Shown one piece after another: positions 36,885 to 46,632 of a stretch of 64,000 nt of DNA. This DNA is from Gloeobacterales cyanobacterium ES-bin-313 (lineage in GTDB: Bacteria; Cyanobacteriota; Cyanobacteriia; Gloeobacterales; Gloeobacteraceae). Where the stretch lies: NCBI GenBank assembly GCA_014379585.1, contig JACMLN010000182.1:1-64000 (forward strand), given 5' to 3'. The position numbers and the translations under genes are program-made. The notes below the pieces were generated by a model that worked only from the letters and a program-made list of their open reading frames with translations, was not told the origin of the DNA and ran no database searches. Position 1 is the first letter of the stretch, and every line of letters begins with the position of its first letter.

Positions 36885-37036
36885 ATTTCGTTTCTCCACA
36901 CACTCTCTGCGTCTCTAGTTTCCGTTGAGTTTTGCTTAGAAAAACGGGTTGATTCCCTTACCAAAATTCATCATAACTATGCACTGATCCAACTTGGAAA
37001 CACAGAAATCTTCTGCTATAGTATTTGCATTCTTAG

Positions 37037-37561
37037 ATGCGTCTTATGAATTCTCAACTCATAGTTCCTAAAAAGTTTGCTGCGAAATTCGCCTTAATCG
37101 ACGAAGTGATCGATGCTGGTCTCGCCGATCCTCCTGATGCCCAGACAGTAGAGAAAAACTGGGGGCTTTACTTCTGGCTATTGCAGTTGAAGCCTGGAGG
37201 GAAGTTTAACAGCGGCGGTCGCCTGTCAAAGCTCAACTTTAGCCTTGGGTCTTTCGTCCTTACTTTTTTCTACTGGTGTTATTACGGTCTATACAAAGAG
37301 ACGCTTCTGTTCAGTTTTTGTATGGGGATTATTAGTGGTCTGGTCCCAGATAACCGCTTCCTTAATATGGGATTCAGCATCATGGTTAGTTGTATCTTTT
37401 CTAGTTTTTTCACGCAAACCCTCTATGCAAAGTGCCGACTCACGGGTCAATCACCCAAGGGAAATTTATTCGCCGCAATCTTCGGTGGTGCGGGAGCCTT
37501 GGCCATGATCGTTGGTCTTTCATCCCTTGTATCAACATTGGTGTACAGCTGGCTAGAGTAG
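37037..37561 (+). CDS. Hypothetical membrane protein
   Basis: This 174-residue protein has a cytoplasmic start (KKFAAKFALIDEVIDAGLADPPDAQ) and three to four membrane helices from residue 72 on (LGSFVLTFFYWCYYG, LLFSFCMGIISGLV, FSIMVSCIFSSFF, AAIFGGAGALAMIVGLSSL). No family is recognised. It stands alone between the kinase and the S46 peptidase. ATGs at 37037 and 37046 are both possible starts. Confidence 0.55.
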   Translation: MRLMNSQLIVPKKFAAKFALIDEVIDAGLADPPDAQTVEKNWGLYFWLLQLKPGGKFNSGGRLSKLNFSLGSFVLTFFYWCYYGLYKETLLFSFCMGIISGLVPDNRFLNMGFSIMVSCIFSSFFTQTLYAKCRLTGQSPKGNLFAAIFGGAGALAMIVGLSSLVSTLVYSWLE

Positions 37562-37769
37562 GGACATGAACTACCCTACCGCAGCGGTAAATGGGGAATT
37601 TCGTGAAATTAGTTAAATATGCAACCCATGATGCTAACTGTCTTCGCTTGTATCTATGTTTTGCGCTGAAAAGATGCTGCGTATTTGAGGGAAGTAGCTG
37701 AGGCGGTACGATAACTTGCAGCGAGTAGCAGATCCTGAGAAACTACTCAGATGTTTACCTGGAGTTTAC

Positions 37770-39830
37770 ATGAAACGACTCGCAATCTTGCTTGCTTTGG
37801 CAGCAACGCTGGCTCCCCTTGGCGCTGTGGCAGAGGAAGGTATGTGGACATACGATAACTTTCCGTCGCAAGCAGTTGCTCAGAAGTATGGTTTTAAGCC
37901 CACCCAGGATTGGCTGGATCATGTGCGTCTTTCTTCTGTAAGACTTGCGGGAGGATGTTCAGGCTCTTTCGTTTCGCCCAGTGCCTTGGTCATGACCAAC
38001 CACCACTGCGCTTCCGATTGTATTCAACAGCTCTCAACAGCTAAGCGGGACTTTATTGTCAGTGGCTTTTTGGCTCGTACAGCCCCCGAGGAACAAAAGT
38101 GTCCAGATATCGAACTCAACACCCTCACCAATATTGAAGATGTGACGGCGCGGGTCACGAAGGCTGTGGCTGGTTTGAGTGGAAAAGATTTCAATGATGC
38201 TAAAAAAGCGGAGATCAGTCGCATTGAACAATCCTGCGGTGCTGATACGAAGATTCGCTGCGATGTCGTCACGCTCTATCAAGGAGGCCGCTACAACCTC
38301 TATCGTTACAAGCGCTATCAGGATGTGCGACTTGTCTTTGCCCCAGAGTTTCCCATTGCCTTTTTTGGTGGCGATCCGGATAACTTTAATTTCCCGCGCT
38401 ACGACTTAGATGTGAGTTTCTTGCGAGCCTACGAGAATGGCAAACCAGCGCAAGTGAAAGATTATTTGAAGTGGAATGCTCAGGGTGCTTCAGAGAATGA
38501 ATTGGTGTTTGTCTCTGGAAATCCTGGCTCTACCCAGCGTCTTTTGACCATCTCCCAATTGGAATTTTTGCGGGATGTATCCATTCCGACGCGGCTGAAG
38601 CTATATGCAGAATTGCGCGGTATCTACACCCAATTTGGCAAGCAAGGGCTAGAACAAAAGCGAATTTCGCAAGAACCGCTTTTCGGCATCGAGAACAGCT
38701 TTAAGGCATTGAATGGCGAGGAAGAAGCGCTCCTCGATAAAAGCTTCTTTGCCCAAAAAGTGGCCGAAGAACAGGCGCTTGTCACCCAAATGATTAATGA
38801 TCCCGCGAAACTTGCCCTATATGGCAATGCTTGGGGGGAGATCGCTAAGGCGCAAGTTGCCTATAAACAGATTTACAAGCCCTACTTTTTTATTGAGCGC
38901 CGCAATGGTTTCAGCTCGGAGCTATTTAAGATCGCTCGAAACCTTGTGCGGGGGGGTGAAGAACGGGGCAAGCCGAATGGAAAACGTCTGAGCGAGTTTA
39001 CCGAAGCCAGTCTGCCTCGGCTGACCCAGCAGCTATTCTCCAGTGCCCCGATCTACAAGGAACTCGAAGAGGTCGATTTGACCTTTGCGCTCACTAAACT
39101 TCGAGAAAATCTTGGGGTCGATCATCCCGACGTCCTCAAAGTACTCGGCAAAGATTCTCCAGAAACCTTAGCTAAGAAAGTCATTGCTGGCTCAAAGCTT
39201 TTCGATATTGCCTACCGCAAAAAACTTTGGGAAGGAGGAAATCAGGCAGTGCTTGCCTCCCAGGATCCGATGATCAAACTGGCGCTACTTGTCGATCCAG
39301 AGGCGCGGGCGCTTCGCAAGCAGTACGAAGATACCGTTGAGGCGCCCGAAAAGAAAAATGGTGCTCTGATTGCCAAATTACTCTTTGCCATCAAGGGTAC
39401 GAGTACCTACCCGGATGCAACCTTTAGCCTGCGACTTTCCTATGGAACCGTGAAGGGCTACCAGGAAAATGGCCAGATGGTGAAACCGTTTACGACCATG
39501 GGAGGTGCTTTTGATCGGGCAACAGGTCAAGATCCTTTTGCTTTGCCGGCCAGTTGGCTCGCGGCCAAAAATCGCTTAGATCTGTCTACGCCGTTTAACT
39601 TTGTTTCAACCACGGACATCATCGGTGGAAATTCTGGTAGCCCCGTGATCAATAGTAAGGGCGAAGCCGTTGGGCTGATCTTCGATGGCAATATTCAATC
39701 TCTCGGTGGTGCTTTCGGCTTTGATCCCCGCGTCAACCGCTCGGTTGCTGTCACGACCAATGCTCTGACTGAAGCTCTGGGCAAGATCTACCGTGCAGAC
39801 CGGATCGTCAAGGAACTCCAAGGCAATTGA
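37770..39830 (+). CDS. S46-family dipeptidyl-peptidase (DPP7-like)
   Basis: The 686-residue exported serine peptidase starts at 37770 (GGAG upstream) with the signal peptide MKRLAILLALAATLAPLGAVA. Family motifs are GMWTYDNFP, CSGSFVSPSALVMTNHHC with the catalytic His region (78-79), FFGGDPDNFNFPRYDLDVSF, and the nucleophile Ser622 in IIGGNSGSPV. The residue 18 positions after the Ser is Gly640 (FDGN); in this family Gly there goes with hydrophobic P1 preference (DPP7), Arg with Asp/Glu preference (DPP11). S46 enzymes are mainly known from Bacteroidetes and proteobacteria, so transfer is possible. It precedes another exported peptidase. Confidence 0.92.
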   Translation: MKRLAILLALAATLAPLGAVAEEGMWTYDNFPSQAVAQKYGFKPTQDWLDHVRLSSVRLAGGCSGSFVSPSALVMTNHHCASDCIQQLSTAKRDFIVSGFLARTAPEEQKCPDIELNTLTNIEDVTARVTKAVAGLSGKDFNDAKKAEISRIEQSCGADTKIRCDVVTLYQGGRYNLYRYKRYQDVRLVFAPEFPIAFFGGDPDNFNFPRYDLDVSFLRAYENGKPAQVKDYLKWNAQGASENELVFVSGNPGSTQRLLTISQLEFLRDVSIPTRLKLYAELRGIYTQFGKQGLEQKRISQEPLFGIENSFKALNGEEEALLDKSFFAQKVAEEQALVTQMINDPAKLALYGNAWGEIAKAQVAYKQIYKPYFFIERRNGFSSELFKIARNLVRGGEERGKPNGKRLSEFTEASLPRLTQQLFSSAPIYKELEEVDLTFALTKLRENLGVDHPDVLKVLGKDSPETLAKKVIAGSKLFDIAYRKKLWEGGNQAVLASQDPMIKLALLVDPEARALRKQYEDTVEAPEKKNGALIAKLLFAIKGTSTYPDATFSLRLSYGTVKGYQENGQMVKPFTTMGGAFDRATGQDPFALPASWLAAKNRLDLSTPFNFVSTTDIIGGNSGSPVINSKGEAVGLIFDGNIQSLGGAFGFDPRVNRSVAVTTNALTEALGKIYRADRIVKELQGN

Positions 39831-39973
39831 TTTGTTTATGCTTTGGATTCATGCAGGGTCAAGCCATGGTTTGCCAACCCCCAAATTTCGGGTGGTATCA
39901 ATCGACCCACGGCTTCAATGAATCGCTGCACAAGGACAATTTCGTTCCCTTGCTTGGCTGATATTGTGTGGAT

Positions 39974-41896
39974 ATGGTCAAACAATTTTCTTGGCTGCTC
40001 ATTTTCCTCTTCATTGCTGTACCCGTCCAAGGAGCACCGTTGCCTCACTTGGGCAACATCGCCCTCAACACGCGCTGCAAACCCTGCCAGGACTTTGACC
40101 GCTACGTCAATGCCGATTGGAAACGCAAACATCCGATTCCAAAAAATGCGGCGAGCTGGGATCAATTCGAAGAGCTCACCAAACAGAACGATCTACATCT
40201 GCGCAGTTTGTTGATTCAATTCGCTAGCCACACGGGATCACCTGGTAGCAGCACCCAGAAGCTCGGTGATTTTTATGCAAGTTGCATGAATACAAAACGC
40301 ATTGAAAGCCTTGCCCTTAGACCCCTTGCTTCAGAGCTAGATCGTCTCTCGCAAGTACGGGATCGTTCGAGCCTGATTGCGGAAATTGCCCATCTACAAA
40401 GTTATGGGTTAGATGCACTCTTCGACTTTGGCACGCGAGACATGGGTCGAACCGTGACGATCAAAGCCGAGATCCGACCCACAAGTTTGGCCATGGGGGA
40501 GCCCTTTTACTATCAACAGGAACTTGGAACATTCCGAAACCACGTTGCCCGTATTTTTGCTTGGACAGGGAGTACAACAGCGGTAGCAGATGCTCGAATC
40601 GTTGCCAATTTAGAGAGCAATTTGGCGCTTGCTTCGCCGCCTCGCCGGGTTCAACGTCGCCTTGAGAGTCGTCGCCTCGTTAAACGCGATCAATTCCAGA
40701 GCTTGATCCCCCATTTGCCCTTAGCCGCGTACTTTTCAGCCCTTTCACTTGAAATTCCGAACGAGTTCAGCGTCGTCTATCCAGCCTACTTTCGCGCCTT
40801 AGATCGACAACTTGCCACAGTTCCGATTGCCCACTGGAAAATCTATTTGCGATGGCGTTTGATCGATGCCCTAGCGGCTAGTTTAAATCGCCAAATTGCC
40901 AGGGAAGATTATCACTTCAATCGTCAATTTTGGGACGATGTCAGCGATGAACCGCGCTGGAAGCGCTGCATTGGGGCGACAGATGATGCCCTCAGTGGGC
41001 TTCTCAGCCAAGCCTTTGCTGCAAAATATCTCTCGCCCACAGTTCGCCCAGAAGTGCACGCCATTCTCGACAATATCCGTGGGCAGATCAAAGTTTCTCT
41101 GACTGCTCAAACTTGGATGAGCAATGAAACTCGCGAACAAGCATTTAAGCGCCTCGATACGCTTGGAGCCAAGATCGCTTTCCCCGATCATCTTTCGGAC
41201 TATTCGACGCTGAAGGTAGAGCGCGAAAACTTTGTCGCCAATCTCTTCCAATCCTGGCAGAGGGAAACCCGTCTCGACCTTCAACGCATCGGCAAACTCC
41301 CAGATCCAGACTATTGGGATACAGCGATTTCCGAGGTGAATGCTTACTATGACTTAGGCCGGAACGAAATCGTTTTGCCCGCAGGCATACTTCAGTCACC
41401 CTTTTTCATGTCTGGCGCAGAACCAGCCGCTAACTATGGAGGGATTGGCACGGTAATCGGCCACGAACTCACCCACGGCCTAAGCGCCCTCGAACAGTAT
41501 GACAGCGAGGGGAATCGGCGTTCTTGGTGGAAAGTGGCCGACCAGAAGGTTTTTCTCAAGCGTAGTATCTGCCTTGCCAATCAGTTCAATCGCCTGAACC
41601 TCAACGGCCAGTCTAGTCTGCCTGAAAATGTTGCCGATTTAAGTAGCCTGAGCTTTTCTTACGGGGCATTTCAAAAGGTACAAGCGGGCAAACCACGCCT
41701 TGCTATCGATGGATTTAGCCCTGAACAGCGGTTTTTTATCTTTTATGCGCGCCTCTGGGCCGCCAATGAACCTTACTCAGGTTACGTTCGCTACGCCCCT
41801 TCCCGTTTGCGGGTGAACCTGCCACTTGCTAACTTGGAAGCATTTTCCCTGGCTTTTCACTGTCCATTGCCCACGGAGCGCTGCCGAATCTGGTAG
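39974..41896 (+). CDS. M13-family zinc metallopeptidase (neprilysin-like)
   Basis: The 640-residue exported enzyme has a signal peptide (VKQFSWLLIFLFIAVPVQGA), an M13 N-terminal region with CQDFDRYVNADWKRKHPIP, and the substrate-binding NAYYDLGRNEIVLPAGILQ. The zinc motif is HELTH at 497-501 in VIGHELTHG, and the third ligand is Glu551 in ENVAD. The region after HELTH (SALEQYDSEGN) lacks the FDDQGRQ found in most members, and the C-terminus is shortened after CPLPTERC. Such oligopeptidases cut short exported peptides. It follows the S46 peptidase by 143 bases, suggesting shared peptide degradation in the periplasm. Confidence 0.88.
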   Translation: MVKQFSWLLIFLFIAVPVQGAPLPHLGNIALNTRCKPCQDFDRYVNADWKRKHPIPKNAASWDQFEELTKQNDLHLRSLLIQFASHTGSPGSSTQKLGDFYASCMNTKRIESLALRPLASELDRLSQVRDRSSLIAEIAHLQSYGLDALFDFGTRDMGRTVTIKAEIRPTSLAMGEPFYYQQELGTFRNHVARIFAWTGSTTAVADARIVANLESNLALASPPRRVQRRLESRRLVKRDQFQSLIPHLPLAAYFSALSLEIPNEFSVVYPAYFRALDRQLATVPIAHWKIYLRWRLIDALAASLNRQIAREDYHFNRQFWDDVSDEPRWKRCIGATDDALSGLLSQAFAAKYLSPTVRPEVHAILDNIRGQIKVSLTAQTWMSNETREQAFKRLDTLGAKIAFPDHLSDYSTLKVERENFVANLFQSWQRETRLDLQRIGKLPDPDYWDTAISEVNAYYDLGRNEIVLPAGILQSPFFMSGAEPAANYGGIGTVIGHELTHGLSALEQYDSEGNRRSWWKVADQKVFLKRSICLANQFNRLNLNGQSSLPENVADLSSLSFSYGAFQKVQAGKPRLAIDGFSPEQRFFIFYARLWAANEPYSGYVRYAPSRLRVNLPLANLEAFSLAFHCPLPTERCRIW

Positions 41897-41950
41897 GGGC
41901 AAGCGACTACGCTCCTCCTGTTCATTGCGCTTTTTAAAGCTGCTGTAGCC

Positions 41951-42151
41951 TTATACAAGTTGCGCATCATAACCAGCAGCTATTACGGCACGGATGAGCT
42001 GTTGTGGGTCTGCATTGCCCTCGATGACTGCTCGGCCAGCCACAAGATCGACGGTGGCTTCTGTGACATCCTTCTGGGCTTTAAGAATTCTTGTGACACC
42101 CGCCTGACAGCCATTGCAAGTCATGCCGTCGATCTTCAATTCAATCTGCAT
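41951..42151 (-). CDS. Heavy-metal-associated (CopZ/Atx1-like) protein
   Basis: This 66-residue single HMA domain has the metal site GMTCNGC near the N-terminus, the loop DLVAGRAVIEG and the ending IRAVIAAGYDAQLV. Such proteins carry copper(I) or other soft metals between a transporter and its targets. No metal ATPase gene is near. Its start overlaps the end of the glycosyltransferase gene by 11 bases, so it is likely to be translated from the same mRNA. Confidence 0.92.
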   Translation of the reverse strand: MQIELKIDGMTCNGCQAGVTRILKAQKDVTEATVDLVAGRAVIEGNADPQQLIRAVIAAGYDAQLV

Positions 42152-43952
42152 GGATTTTCTCCAGAAACATCTCTATCCTAATGTGTTGTTCTGACTGCCG
42201 AGCTGTTGCAATTGCACGCTCTGCACTCTTCACATTGGGACCTAAGAGGAGAAAGGCTCCGTAGCGATTCTGAACTTTGAGACTTGGGAACTGGGCCATT
42301 TCACCCATTTCGCTGGCGCGGACGACAACTTGTAAATTCGGTTGCTGAGCAATCAGCTTTTCTAGTTCAGCCGGAGAGTGAGGATTGGCAATGGCACGTT
42401 TGGCATAAAAAGGAGGTAAGTAGGTGAGGGGGCCATAAAAAGCAAGGGGCGCAGTGCCAACTTGGGCGATGTAGCGAACCATTGGGGTTTCGATGTAGGC
42501 ATCGACGCGACTGCCAAGTAGGATCCAACTGAGATTGGCACTCAATGCTCCAGTGGCGATCAGCGTCACAATTGCCGGTTTAGGTTTTCCTTGCAACCAA
42601 AAAAGCATACTCAGTGCCGTCGCCAAGAGTAGAAAACCACCAGGTAAAAATGTTTCCCATCCCCAAGTAACCGGTGTATCCAGATAGGCCTGAATCGACG
42701 CACCTGGCAAGAAGGAGTCGAGTACTTTGTGATTGTTGCCTACGTAGGGGAGGAGAAGCAGTGGTAGAGCCAGGAGGAACGCAACCAGCGTCAAAGCAAC
42801 TAATTCAAAAGCATTTACCTTGATTTTCCCCTGCCAAATTCGCCAGAGGGATTGCGCTGCGAGGAAAGAACCTGGGGCATAAAGCATCGAAGAATAATGA
42901 ATTAACTTTGTCTTCACAATCAGTTCAAAAAGTACTAGTACAGATCCAAATAGAGTAAAAGCTAGGATCGTAAACCGTCTTTCTCGATAGAGAGAACGAC
43001 GGAAAATACTCCGGAAAATAAAGATTGAGAATGGAAAACAGCCGAATAAAAAGACGAGGCTATGAAAACCGATAAAACCGGGATGACCATCGTTTGTGCC
43101 TGTGATCCTGAGCTGATAAGTCACAAATTGAATCACAAATTCAGGCCCGTAGATAAGGCTTATCACTGCAAACCAGGAGCTAGCGAGCAGTAAAGTGCTC
43201 CCTAAAAAAGCGATGACGTCGAGAGGGCGAAGACTTGGATCTTGAACAAAGAACTTATAAATGGCAAAGCTTGGTAGGACAATCGCCAAGGCTAAGGGAC
43301 CTTTCACCAAAACCGCGATTGCCAAACTGAAGACTGCGATCACACTGTAAGGAAGTTTTGGCAAAGTATGATCCACGCGATCGCGGCGACGACTTTCATC
43401 GGCTGCAAATAACCCAATCAGTGTAGAGAGGACAAAGAAGTTAAAAGTCGGATCCACCAGCCCCAATTTGCCCATCACTGCTGGCAAAAATCCAAGGCCA
43501 AATAGAGCAGCCCAAAGCAGTCCAAAACCTGGAGAGAGAATATATCTCCCTAACCAAAAAAGCATTGCTCCTGACGCAGCCGTAAAGAGAACACTGGGCA
43601 ATCTTGCCCCCCATTCGTTTACGCCAACGAGTTGGTAGCTCAGGACTTGGAACCAGAAAAATCCAGGTGGTTTTTCGAAGAACGGCTGGTAGTTGACAAA
43701 TACCCGCAAAAAGTCCTGACGTTCTGTCATTTCTCTTGCAGCCTCAGCAAAAATCAACTCATCCCAGTCAAAAAGATGTAAAGATCCCGAAAAAGGCAGA
43801 TAAACACAGATCAAAGCCGCAAAGACTGCAAGCGTTGCTGCCAAAGTGGGGAGGGTGCGCGCAGGGCGCGACGAGGAAAAGAATGGGTTGATCACAGAAA
43901 TACAGGCATCCGATTCCTTGGAAAGGTAACAAATTTTCAAGGATTGGTACAA
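42141..43952 (-). CDS. Membrane glycosyltransferase, ArnT/PMT type
   Basis: This polytopic GT-C enzyme of up to 603 residues carries the acidic catalytic motif in the first outer loop (LFDWDELIFAEAAREM), followed by EKPPGFFWFQ and a dozen hydrophobic helices. The C-terminal 90 residues form a soluble domain. Members of this group move sugars from polyprenyl phosphate to lipid A, proteins or other acceptors. The nominal start is a TTG at 43952, only 16 bases from the divergent aroH, which leaves no room for a promoter; a GTG at 43895 is a better guess. The acceptor cannot be told. Confidence 0.83.
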   Translation of the reverse strand: MYQSLKICYLSKESDACISVINPFFSSSRPARTLPTLAATLAVFAALICVYLPFSGSLHLFDWDELIFAEAAREMTERQDFLRVFVNYQPFFEKPPGFFWFQVLSYQLVGVNEWGARLPSVLFTAASGAMLFWLGRYILSPGFGLLWAALFGLGFLPAVMGKLGLVDPTFNFFVLSTLIGLFAADESRRRDRVDHTLPKLPYSVIAVFSLAIAVLVKGPLALAIVLPSFAIYKFFVQDPSLRPLDVIAFLGSTLLLASSWFAVISLIYGPEFVIQFVTYQLRITGTNDGHPGFIGFHSLVFLFGCFPFSIFIFRSIFRRSLYRERRFTILAFTLFGSVLVLFELIVKTKLIHYSSMLYAPGSFLAAQSLWRIWQGKIKVNAFELVALTLVAFLLALPLLLLPYVGNNHKVLDSFLPGASIQAYLDTPVTWGWETFLPGGFLLLATALSMLFWLQGKPKPAIVTLIATGALSANLSWILLGSRVDAYIETPMVRYIAQVGTAPLAFYGPLTYLPPFYAKRAIANPHSPAELEKLIAQQPNLQVVVRASEMGEMAQFPSLKVQNRYGAFLLLGPNVKSAERAIATARQSEQHIRIEMFLEKIHAD

Positions 43953-43968
43953 TCTTGAGCATATTGAG

Positions 43969-44355
43969 GTGGAGAATCAGGCCTTGGGTTGGCGATTATG
44001 TGGGATTCGAGGCGCGACGACGGTCAGCGACAATGGCATAGCGACAGTTGAGCAGGCGGTTCTTGAACTGCTGACCACGATGCAGGAACGCAATCACTTT
44101 GCCGCCAGCGAAATTAGCAGTGCCATTTTTACAACGACACCGGATCTGACCACGATTTTCCCGAGTCAAGTCGCCCGCAAGTATTTACCTGGATGGGAAT
44201 ATGTCCCTCTACTCGATTTGGCGCAACTTCCAGTCCATGGCAGTTTACCAAGTTGCATTCGTGTATTACTCCAAGTGAACTGCGAGAAAGCCCAGGCAGA
44301 CATTCACCATGTTTACTTGCGATCAGCTCAAAACCTCCGACCTGACCTGCTTTGA
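43969..44355 (+). CDS. aroH: Chorismate mutase, AroH type
   Basis: The 128-residue monofunctional enzyme converts chorismate to prephenate for Phe and Tyr synthesis. The AroH signature is complete: CGIRGATTVSDNG with the active-site Arg, ISSAIFTTTPDLTTIFPSQVAR with the substrate-binding Glu/Arg region, and VPLLDLAQLPVHGSLPSCIRVL. The nominal start is GTG at 43969; a TTG at 43984 has GGAG at good spacing. It is divergent from the glycosyltransferase and is followed 56 bases later by the PATAN protein. Confidence 0.9.
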   Translation: MENQALGWRLCGIRGATTVSDNGIATVEQAVLELLTTMQERNHFAASEISSAIFTTTPDLTTIFPSQVARKYLPGWEYVPLLDLAQLPVHGSLPSCIRVLLQVNCEKAQADIHHVYLRSAQNLRPDLL

Positions 44356-44411
44356 GAAATTTTTTGGCAAGAAGGGTACCCTGATCCAGAACAGCTGAAA
44401 ATGGCGAAGTT

Positions 44412-45218
44412 ATGTCGGATCGCGGGCAACGTGCAGCAATTCAGAAAGCTCTAGCGCAGGAATCCACCCATCCCGCTGGCCCAGCCTTTATCACTCTCCT
44501 CGATAGCCTGCATGGGGCGGGAGCGACAGGACAATTACAAATTCTGGCCGGCTCAGTACGGTGGATGGTTCAGCTCAACGAGGGTTGGCTCGTCTGTGCA
44601 AGCCACAATGTAGCGCCTTTCCAGCGCCTACTTTGGCATTTGCGCCGCTACGTCGGCGAAGAACAATCCTTGCACCATCAGGTCATCACAAAGTTCGCCC
44701 GTACAAGGGGGGAGAAACCGATCCCTGAATATGCAGCTGTCGGTTGGCTGCTTGCCGAAGGAGCGATCACTTTGCCCCAAGCAGTCAAAGTTTTGGAGCG
44801 CCAAACCCAAGAAGCGCTCAGTGCATTACTTTCTCTCGAACGTGGTCAGTGTAGCTTTGTCGAATTTCCCAGCCCTGCCAGTAGTCTTTGCCAATTCGAT
44901 CCGCTGCCACTCCTGGCTGAGTGCCTCGAAGAAAGGCGTGGCTGGCAAGCTTTAGGGAGCGAATTTTGGAGTCCTTACCAGCGACCACGCTATCTTGCCC
45001 AGCATTCCAACGGTGGCTTGCCACGGTTGCACCAACAGTTTCGCACTCTACTTCAAGGCAATAGTTTTCGCCACCTCTCAGCTGCCTTAAACCGCGACGA
45101 TCTTGAGATTGCCAAAGGCATCGTGCCCTATGTGCAGGCAGGGATAGTTGTTCTGGAGAATCCACAATCTCCCTTCGAGCATCTGCCAAAATGGAATCCA
45201 CAAACTGAATCTCAGTAA
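44412..45218 (+). CDS. PATAN/DUF4388-domain protein without receiver
   Basis: The 268-residue protein resembles the N-terminal part of PatA-type cyanobacterial response regulators (PixG, PilG). It shows SLHGAGATGQLQILAGSVRWMVQLNEGWLV-type sequence at the DUF4388 strand region, FQRLLWHLRRY, and the ending RHLSAALNRDDLEIAKGIVPYVQAGIVVLENP. In PatA proteins a receiver domain follows; here the protein stops instead. It may act with a separate signalling partner, and a receiver-kinase hybrid gene ends close by on the other strand. Confidence 0.72.
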   Translation: MSDRGQRAAIQKALAQESTHPAGPAFITLLDSLHGAGATGQLQILAGSVRWMVQLNEGWLVCASHNVAPFQRLLWHLRRYVGEEQSLHHQVITKFARTRGEKPIPEYAAVGWLLAEGAITLPQAVKVLERQTQEALSALLSLERGQCSFVEFPSPASSLCQFDPLPLLAECLEERRGWQALGSEFWSPYQRPRYLAQHSNGGLPRLHQQFRTLLQGNSFRHLSAALNRDDLEIAKGIVPYVQAGIVVLENPQSPFEHLPKWNPQTESQ

Positions 45219-45302
45219 AAATAAGGCTAAATTGACCACAGCGAACATTACACACGGAAGTTTCACCCCTAGAATTGCGTCATGTTGTCCGACAGTATCT
45301 CT

Positions 45303-45470
45303 ATGACTCTCGTAATTGAAAAATACCGCCAGCGCTTGCTAGAACTCCGACTAGATGTTGAAAGAGTTCAAATGTATGTTTTAGAAAACGCCAGCACCAC
45401 TGAGATTCCGGCCAAACAACGAGAAGCTGCGCAACCTAGGAAGCGCTTAGAGATGGCAGTTCCACAATAA
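45303..45470 (+). CDS. Possible small helical protein
   Basis: A 55-codon frame starts with ATG and reads as a helix (VIEKYRQRLLELRLDVERVQM) with a charged tail. It overlaps the 3' end of the histidine kinase on the other strand by about 35 bases. Protein-like composition is the only support. It could be a real small gene or chance. Confidence 0.3.
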   Translation: MTLVIEKYRQRLLELRLDVERVQMYVLENASTTEIPAKQREAAQPRKRLEMAVPQ

Positions 45471-46551
45471 ACGTACTTCCCTCGCCGGGACTACTGACAA
45501 GGCTTATCCAGCCACCGTGGGCTTCGATAATTTGGCGGCTCAGGTGAAGACCAAGTCCGCTGCCTTCTTCTGTAGCTGGACTACCTTGGGCAAAGCGCTG
45601 AAAAAGATTGGTTTGATTTTCGAGTGGGATACCTGGTCCTGTATCCTTCACTTCAAGGTAAACGTTGTTGCCCATGTTGTGGGTTGAGACCTCAACTTTG
45701 CCTTTGCGGGTGAACTTGAGTGCATTGCCTAAAAGATTCGTGATCACACGGCGTAGTTCCAGGCGATCTGCCTGGACTAAGTAAACTGATTCAAGATTGA
45801 GCTGAAGCTCAAGATTTTTTTCAGTGGCGAGTGGTGCAAGCTCTTTGCAGACTTCTTGAAGTAGTTCAACAAAATCGAGGGGTTGAAAGTGTAGCCGTTT
45901 AGCACCTGCTTCGTAGCGGTAGACCTCTAAAAGGGTACGAACCAGCTCGAGCATGTTGTGGTTTGAACTTGCCATGATCGTCACAGCTTCCGCAATGGAG
46001 CTTGGCATCTCCCCAAGTGCACCACGATCCATGAGCTTGAGCATCCGGTCAGCGGCAACCAACGGTGTACGTAGGTCGTGGGCAAGTCGGGTCACAAAGT
46101 CCTCGCGTTGACGAGCGATACTGTCTCGTTCGGCAATGGAGCGCTTGAGTCGCAACAGGGAGCGTACCCGTGCTAGCAATTCATCCGGTTCGATCGGCTT
46201 ACGAATAAATTCATCGGCACCCGCATCGAGCCCAAGTGCCGCACTGGGCTGATCAGAAGCGGTGACAAGCAAAACTGGCAAGAATTGACCACTCACTTTA
46301 AGTCTTCGAGTGACTTCATAGCCATCCATTCCCGGCATCATGACATCTAGCAAAACGAGATCTGGCGGATCTCTCATCACCATTTCAAGGCATTCATGGC
46401 CACTACTTGCCGTTTCAATCAAGTAACCTTCGCCGACAAGCAAAAATTCCAGCAGCGCAATATTATCAGGTAGGTCATCGACTACGAGGATGCGTTCAAG
46501 AGTGGAAGGCATTGAGCTTCGAGAGGTGGGAGCACGAAGACGAGTCTGCAT
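45436..46551 (-). CDS. Hybrid kinase: receiver plus histidine kinase
   Basis: This 371-residue soluble signalling protein has an N-terminal receiver domain (ILVVDDLPDN, phospho-acceptor Asp in LVLLDVMMPGMDG, Lys in FIRKPIEP), then a histidine kinase: H box LAHDLRTPLVAADRML, N box NLLGNALKFT, G1 DTGPGIP, G2 GSGLGLHL. There is no membrane or PAS domain. The order receiver-kinase fits an intermediate in a phosphorelay that is switched by another kinase. An alternative start is Met14. It stands alone, upstream of the exonuclease gene's stop by 81 bases. Confidence 0.92.
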   Translation of the reverse strand: MQTRLRAPTSRSSMPSTLERILVVDDLPDNIALLEFLLVGEGYLIETASSGHECLEMVMRDPPDLVLLDVMMPGMDGYEVTRRLKVSGQFLPVLLVTASDQPSAALGLDAGADEFIRKPIEPDELLARVRSLLRLKRSIAERDSIARQREDFVTRLAHDLRTPLVAADRMLKLMDRGALGEMPSSIAEAVTIMASSNHNMLELVRTLLEVYRYEAGAKRLHFQPLDFVELLQEVCKELAPLATEKNLELQLNLESVYLVQADRLELRRVITNLLGNALKFTRKGKVEVSTHNMGNNVYLEVKDTGPGIPLENQTNLFQRFAQGSPATEEGSGLGLHLSRQIIEAHGGWISLVSSPGEGSTFIVELPSLSAS

Positions 46552-46632
46552 TGCTTAGATTTTTTAGGGAAGATTGTGATCCCCATTGTACGAAAATCAC
46601 ACCAGAACGACTCCCACTATGGGCAGAGATTT

